Shown: one piece after another, positions 54,001 to 61,200 of the stretch
Layout of the letters: each line of letters begins with the position of its first letter
Position numbering within the stretch: position 1 is the stretch's first letter
Assembly: GCF_019097595.1 (NCBI RefSeq)
Contig: NC_080726.1
Span: 18,624,205-18,688,204, forward strand
DNA length: 64,000 bases
Direction of reading: 5' to 3'
DNA from: Hemibagrus wyckioides
Lineage: Eukaryota > Chordata > Actinopteri > Siluriformes > Bagridae
Made by a program: the position numbers and the translations under genes
The notes under the pieces: model-generated
The model's database searches: none
What the model was told of the DNA's origin: nothing
Seen by the model: the letters and a program-made list of their open reading frames with translations, nothing else

Positions 54001-54446
54001 GCTTTACGTACAGCTTCCAATCAGAAGAGAGTAAACTCAGGGCGAACACATCACCACGGTTACCACCTGCACACACACACACACACACACACTTGAAAAA
54101 AACACTACTTAAAAGTCCCAGAATTTTCTCTATTTACGATAATGATTGCAGTAGAAGTACATCCATAGCAAGTCTACAAACTCATATAATTAACTGGTAG
54201 CCATGCCTACATTTTACATTTTACAAAAAAAACCTGGTAAAAAAAAACAAAAAAACAAGCGCATTGCAGCTTTCTCTCTCTCTCTCAATCACACACACCT
54301 CACAACTCTCTCACACACACACACCATTTCCCTAATGAACACCAGCACTTTTGTCCCCATAACATCTTTCATCTCTTTGAGGTTGGTGGGTAAACATGAT
54401 GTCATTCCCATAAGCCAATAAACACACTCTCGCTCTCTCTCTCTCG

Positions 54447-54485
<39 letters not shown>

Positions 54486-54625
54486 AGTTATAAGTATTAA
54501 TAATAACCTTTGCCAGTCATTCCAGGCTCATCAGTATAAATTGTAATAATTACACCTTTTATTTTCATTAAGTTACTAAGATCGAACATTAATGAGCACT
54601 AATTTATCACACCCACACCACACAC

Positions 54626-54659
<34 letters not shown>

Positions 54660-57600
54660 GGTATAATGATGGATAGAATAAATTAAATGGGAACACAGTA
54701 ATCTATAACAGTTGTCTTAATAAGTGTCCCATCAGTGTGCTCTTGAGCTGGCATGTACACACACACACACACACACACACACATTTGTCTAAATATACAG
54801 TGCAATTTAACTCTGCTGGTGTCTAATAACATATAGAAGTACTCTTTGTCTTTATCACTTTATTTCCCCTCTTCCTCATCATCACTTGCTCTGCTGTTTG
54901 CTCTTTAATCATTTTCTTCTTTTGAGTCAACAAAAGCAATATCAGCCAATTACACACACACACACACACACTCTCTCTCTCTCTTAAAAAAAAACCAAAA
55001 ACTCATTTCACCACCAGTGACCTCTAGCCATTCTTCTGAAACACACACACACACAACTCAGACACACTAGTCAAATGGTTTGGACAATTTGATATAACTG
55101 AATGTGTCTCAAACACACACACACACATTATTGATTAATCCTCTTTGTGATTTCAGAAATAGAATGAAGTGTAATGTTTATACCATAGCAACAAACACAC
55201 ACTTTACTGAAAAACTCACATGGTAAACTATTACAGATAACTTTACTGTGAATATGACCTTTGCTTACATTTTGGTCATATGGAACAAAACTTCACTAAG
55301 AAGGATTGTCATATTTTCCTCAACAATCCAAAATTCACTTGAGGTTGGTCATGGTGGCAGTTTTGCCACAATCCTGACATCACTGACACGACTTCGAAGC
55401 CTTTCTTTGAAGAAACTATAGTCAGATTAAGATGAACATCAACCTGGGCACTTCTTCAAGGTTTGACTTAATAATGGCATATAATAATAATAATAATAAG
55501 AATATAATAATGAGTCCATTTCTACCATTTTTTTCCATAGGACTGTTAGTTGTCTCTCAACGGGTCGGGGGAAAACATTATTAGCTCAATATATACACTA
55601 CTCACAAAAAGTTAAGGATATTCGGCTTTCGGGTGAAATTTCAGGATGCACCTAAAATGCACTATAACCTTTACAGGTGAACTTAATTTGACCTTCTCTA
55701 CACTTTTGAATGTCCAACTGTTCAGTGTTTCACTTTTTGCATAACTTACTGTTCTCTAACAAGGTGCTTAACTGAAAAATTCACAACTGGTGTTTGATCC
55801 ATGAATCAATCAATAAATTTTCTGGTTCAATTAGAATTGGTATTTAAACAGTCCTCTTCATCATGCTGTTCACATTTTGACATCATGAGACCAAGACGAC
55901 ACCTAACAATTGATCAACAGTACCTCACCATTGCGAGGTTTCAAACAGGATGTTCTCAGAGGGAAGTGGCCACTGAGCTTACAGTGTCACAGAGTGTCAT
56001 CAGCAGGTTGCGACAGAGATACAGAGAGACTGGAAGAGTCACAGAAAGGCATAGAAGTGGACGTCTGTTGGCCACATCCCACGTTGATGATCGATTCATT
56101 GTGAACAGTGCCCTGCGGAACCGGATGATGAATGCCACTCAACTCCAGGCACATTTAAGGGAGGTGAGAGGAACCCAAGTGTCACGTCAGACCATTCAAA
56201 ACCGTTTACATCAATGTGGTCTGCGTGCTAGACAACCTGAAGGGTACCTGACCACACCACCAGGCACAGGCGTCATCGTCTTGCATGGGCCAGGGAGCAT
56301 TTACGCTGGACGAGGGACCAGTGGGCCTCATTGCTGTTCTCTGATGAAAATAGATTCACCTTGAGCAGAAATGATGGCCGCCAACAATGTTGGAGACGTC
56401 AAGGAGAGCACTATGCATCAGCCTTTGGTGGTGGTATAGTTACAGTCTGGGCAGGTGTGTCTACTCGATACAGAACTGCCCTACATCTTGTGGATGGTAC
56501 AGTGACAAGAATAACATCATTAATCCAGTCATTGTGCCCCTGCATGAACAACACAGGCCTAATTTCATCTCCATGGACGACAATGCTCCAGCTCATCGAG
56601 GTCGCATCATTAGGGAACGGCTGCTGGAGGCTGGGGTACCTCAAATGGAGTGGCCTGCACTTTCTCCAGACCTGAATCCCATAGAAAACCTATGCCGTGT
56701 AAAGGCTCGTAACCCTGTACCCCAGAACCTCAATGACCTGAGGGCCGCCCTTCAAGATGAGTGGAATGCCATGCCTCAGCAGACAATAAGTCGACTCGTG
56801 AACAGCATGACATGTCATTGTCAAGCTGTAACTGATGATCAAGGGCACATGACAAATTATTGAGACATTGACATTTTTTGTTGTGGTATGCCCACCACTG
56901 TTGTTGGCTTTTGTTACAATAAATTGTTTGAGATGAGGAAATCACCATTGCATGCTTCTACTTAAATGCCCTACTTTCATGATATAATATCACTGTAGCA
57001 TGAACTTTTTACATTTTCCATAAATTTCACCCAAAAGCCAAATATCCTTAACTTTTTGTGAGTAGTGTATATAGTCTTAGATTAAATTACAACTCAAGTT
57101 TAACTAAAACATCTATCTCACATTCTAGTAACGTAGTAGTAACGTAAAGGAAAAAATAAATTAAATAAAAAAACCAACACAAATTTAAAAATGCAAAAAT
57201 GCAAAATAAAATAAAATAAATAAATAAATAAATAAAATAAATAAAACCACAAATAAAAAAATGCAATAAATAAATAAATAAAGTGAAAATAAAAAAATAT
57301 AGTGCACTATAAAGGTGTAGGGTGTAAGAAGCCATTTTAGGAATCGTCCTCAATACCTTAGAAACAGCTAACATTTTCCACACAGTTTATAACGTTATTA
57401 TGATTTTGAAAAGTCAGCGTTTGTTCAGGTTTATGAGTCACTATTTTTATTTAAGAGCAAGAAATAACTGCTCAGGCGTGTCGCCAAGAGTGGACAGACT
57501 TCGCCATAAGGTGGTGCGTCTGTTATCGCCGAATGTGTCGATGTTTTGGAGACACGGTCATTGTGCTTCCGTGCACATTAGTCAGAATGATTTATAGCAA

Positions 57601-58261
57601 GTTTATTTGTAGCACAGTGTCGTGACAGCACTAACTGTATGAGTTGGCCAACCTTTAAAACTGATTTTTAAAAAACCCAAAGTGACACATTATTTAAATG
57701 CATACAAAAACCGTGAGCAACCCCTTTCATAGGAATCGTGCATCAAGGCTTGATGTGTTGAGTGTCCTGAGATGCTTTTTTGTTCATCACGGTTGTAAAG
57801 GGTATTGTATTGCTACCTGATTGGTGTTGGTTGATTACATAATCACATGAGCACATGATTCCTAATAAAGTGGCCGTATGTGTTAGAGGTTTATTTATTG
57901 GAATTTTTCCACTCGGAGATCAGTATAACCTTCCTTTCATTCTTCTACACTTCAACTCTCTCTTGTTCCGTCATCTCTTTTCCTATTTCCTATTATCTCT
58001 TCCATGTCACTTTTCCACTGTTTTTATTTCTGCATCTCTCTCTCTCTCTCTCTCTCTATTATGTGTTTATATCACACTTCTGTCTGGGGGTGTGAAGAGT
58101 CCATTAGTCAGTGTTTGACCTTTGAGTTCGTCTGAAACCGAAGGGATTTACACATCACACAAAGAGAAACAGACATAAGAGAAAATGAAGGAAAAAAGAC
58201 ACAGTTCTGTTCTAGTATCATCCAGGAGCAGCACTCATACAGATATGTAGAACTGGAATTG

Positions 58262-58297
<36 letters not shown>

Positions 58298-61200
58298 TGT
58301 GTGTGTGCGTGTTAAGAAGTCGAAACTTCATAAAATTACACTCAGAAAATGTTTACAGCGACTGAGGCTGTGCCTTAATCTAAATTCTGCCTCAGTCAAA
58401 ATGTGTGGGTGTGTGTGTGTGTGTGTGTGTGTCCGGGAACTCATGAATTATAAACCATGGCAGCTCCCTAATGCAATGTTATGAATTTCTAAAGTGATAT
58501 ACAGGCTGCACCTGAGAGTTTGTGCAGAGAGTATGAGTAGGTGTGGGGGTGTGTGTGTATGTGAGTAGGTGTGTGTGTGTTTGTTATTGTCCTCAATAAA
58601 GGAGTTCTACTCCATGCATTCTGCAAAATCACAACGACATTTGACAGCGTGTGATGAGGCGCACAGCTGGTTCTTACGATGTGGTTATTTCATACACAAA
58701 TCAATCGAATGTTCATCACGGAGGTGTGTATTACTGATTTACTCTTCATTTCTACTCCAGAGTGAAGTGTGTGTCTAGGGTCCAAAAGTCTGATTGCACT
58801 ACAGAGACCTGTTTTTATTTAATCATTTCCATCTCTGACTGTTTTGTGCTAAATTAATTATTAGATTTCTCCACCAGTAGGGGGCATCTGTGCTTTGCTT
58901 AGTTAAAAAAAACCCCAGCACCACAGACACTGTGCTCCAGTTTGAAGGTATATCCTTAAGGTAAGCAGTCTGTTGGTATTTGTCTTTGCAATCCTTGTTA
59001 TTAATATTGCCTAGCTAACAAATATGACGTGCGGTATGTAGCTAGCATCTGAGAGTGGAAATAAGTGGCCTAATACATATTACTGAACTATATCTTTCAT
59101 TGTCAGTGGGGTGGTCCCCTTATAGGTACATCTTCTGAAGCGTTACCACTATTATTACCGTTTAGACTTAAAGATAAAGGTAAATATTACACATTTCCTG
59201 GTAAAAAGAAATATACTAAAGGAACTAAAGGTATACCTCTGCAGCATGGAAATGTATTGTTTACTTCCTTTTTTCTGAGATAGAAGCTGAAAAATAGTTG
59301 CCCCTATTTCAGGATCCATCCTTACGTAAGATATTAGTAAACAAATGGTGCAGCATGCCTCCAGCTATGGTGTGTTTGACCATTCTCAAAGGTATACTAA
59401 ATGCAATGTCCATCAAGCTCTAATTTAGTTAAAATGCTGACCAAGGAGACACTATAGCTTAAGGAATAAAGATATGGGCTTTGACATCCCATAATAAGTC
59501 CTGGTTTTGCATTGGGAAAGCAGAGTGAAAGACAGCCCAACATGTACACTTTTATACACACTTTCCTTCTATCTTCTATCACACATACAAAAACACATGC
59601 TTCTTTTCCTCACCTGTGATGTGGTATGTGACCTGACGGTTGCTAGGAGAGCTGTCATCATCACGGGTGTTCAACACAGCAACCACTTCTCCAGGTGCAT
59701 CGCTTTCCCGTACACTGCCATAGTAGTGAGGCTGCAAAAACTCAGGCACGTTGTCATTGGAATCACCAACTGCTATGGCAACTGTTGTTGAGGATGACAG
59801 ACTGGCAGGGTCGCCAAGATCAAATGCCCACACCGTAAGACTGTGGACGGGGTTTAGTTCATGATCTAGGCCTTTTAGAGTTGAAATCCAACCAGAAGTG
59901 CTGTCAATTGTAAAATAGCTTCCACCGTCCTTCAAATCCTCACTTCCTGATCCCAGAAGCCCAGGTGGAGCGAGGCTGTATGTCACCTGACCATTGGCTG
60001 ACCAGTCAGGATCCACTGCCATCACCTGGAGGATCCTGGTACCAGCAGGAAGTCCCTCAATGATGGAGGCTTCATATGAGCTAGACTCAAATGCTGGCTT
60101 ATTGTCATTTATATCCAGAATTTTTACATCCACATCTACAGAAGCAACTGAATCTATGAGTCCTTGCTGCAGGGTTGCAGTCACTTTAAAATGGAATTCA
60201 GGGGTTTGTTCACGGTCCAATGGCTTTTCCAGTTTTATCATCCCACTCTCCTTGTCCACAACAAAAACCCCTTCATTATTACTCTGCACAGTTTGACCCA
60301 TCACAGCCGAGAAACTGACAGCTAGAGAGTACTGTCCATGCTGGCTCTGCAGATGCACTGCTCCTAGTGTGGAACCAATGGAAGTGTCCTCTGGAATAGT
60401 AAAGGAGAAGTGTGGTTGGCTGAAGACAGGTAAGTGGGCATCGTTTGAGAGGACGTGAATGTACACAGAAATGAGAGAATGGCGGACTGGTACACCACTG
60501 TCTGATGCTCTCACAAAGAAGGACAACACTGACCCTTGGAGGGGGCTGAAGTTGCCCTTGGTAACTACCCAACCACTATCGGGATCAATATCTAGCAATT
60601 CTGTGACCTGGATACTGGCTTCACTGTACAAGCTGTAGCTGATCTCTCCATTGAGCCCCTGATCAGCATCCCAAGCCTGTACTTGTGTCACCAAAGAGCC
60701 AGGCTCAACCTCTGCCCGAACACTAGCACGGTACTCTGACGCATCAAAAAGTGGGGCGTTATCATTCTCGTCCAACACTGCAATCCGAACATGGCAATAT
60801 GCAGCTCTTCCTCCTGTGTCGACTGCTGCAATTGCCAGGACAAATTCATTGTGCTCTTCCCGATCCAACCTCTCCAGAGTCGTGATCTGACCATTACTGT
60901 CAATACTAAACAAGTATTGGGCTATATCTGAGAGCAAATTGTATTGAACTTCTCCAAAAGGTCCAGGATCAGCATCCTGAGCCCTAATCATTATGACCTT
61001 GGACCCAGCTGGCATGTTCTCTCGTACCTCTGCTTCGTAAATGCTCTGGGAGAATTGTGGCGTGTGTAGGTTAGCCCACTCTACATGTACATGCACTTGC
61101 GCTGTGCTAGTAAAAACGCCATCTGAAACACTCACATTCAGACTGACAGTTGGTGGCATCCGTTGTGTGCGCCGCTGTCCACTTAGAGTCAGAATCCCTG

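Larger units (their letters stand above)
54067..59613 (-). other. fat3 intron (5.5 kb)
   Basis: A non-coding intron with a decayed Tc1-like element (55596-57067), a possible MITE (about 59103-59285), TAAA-rich tracts (about 57150-57295) and many CA, TG and CT microsatellites (for example 54429-54486, 54761-54782, 58266-58311, 58397-58432). The acceptor is preceded by a long TG repeat. I found no further exon. Confidence 0.75.
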
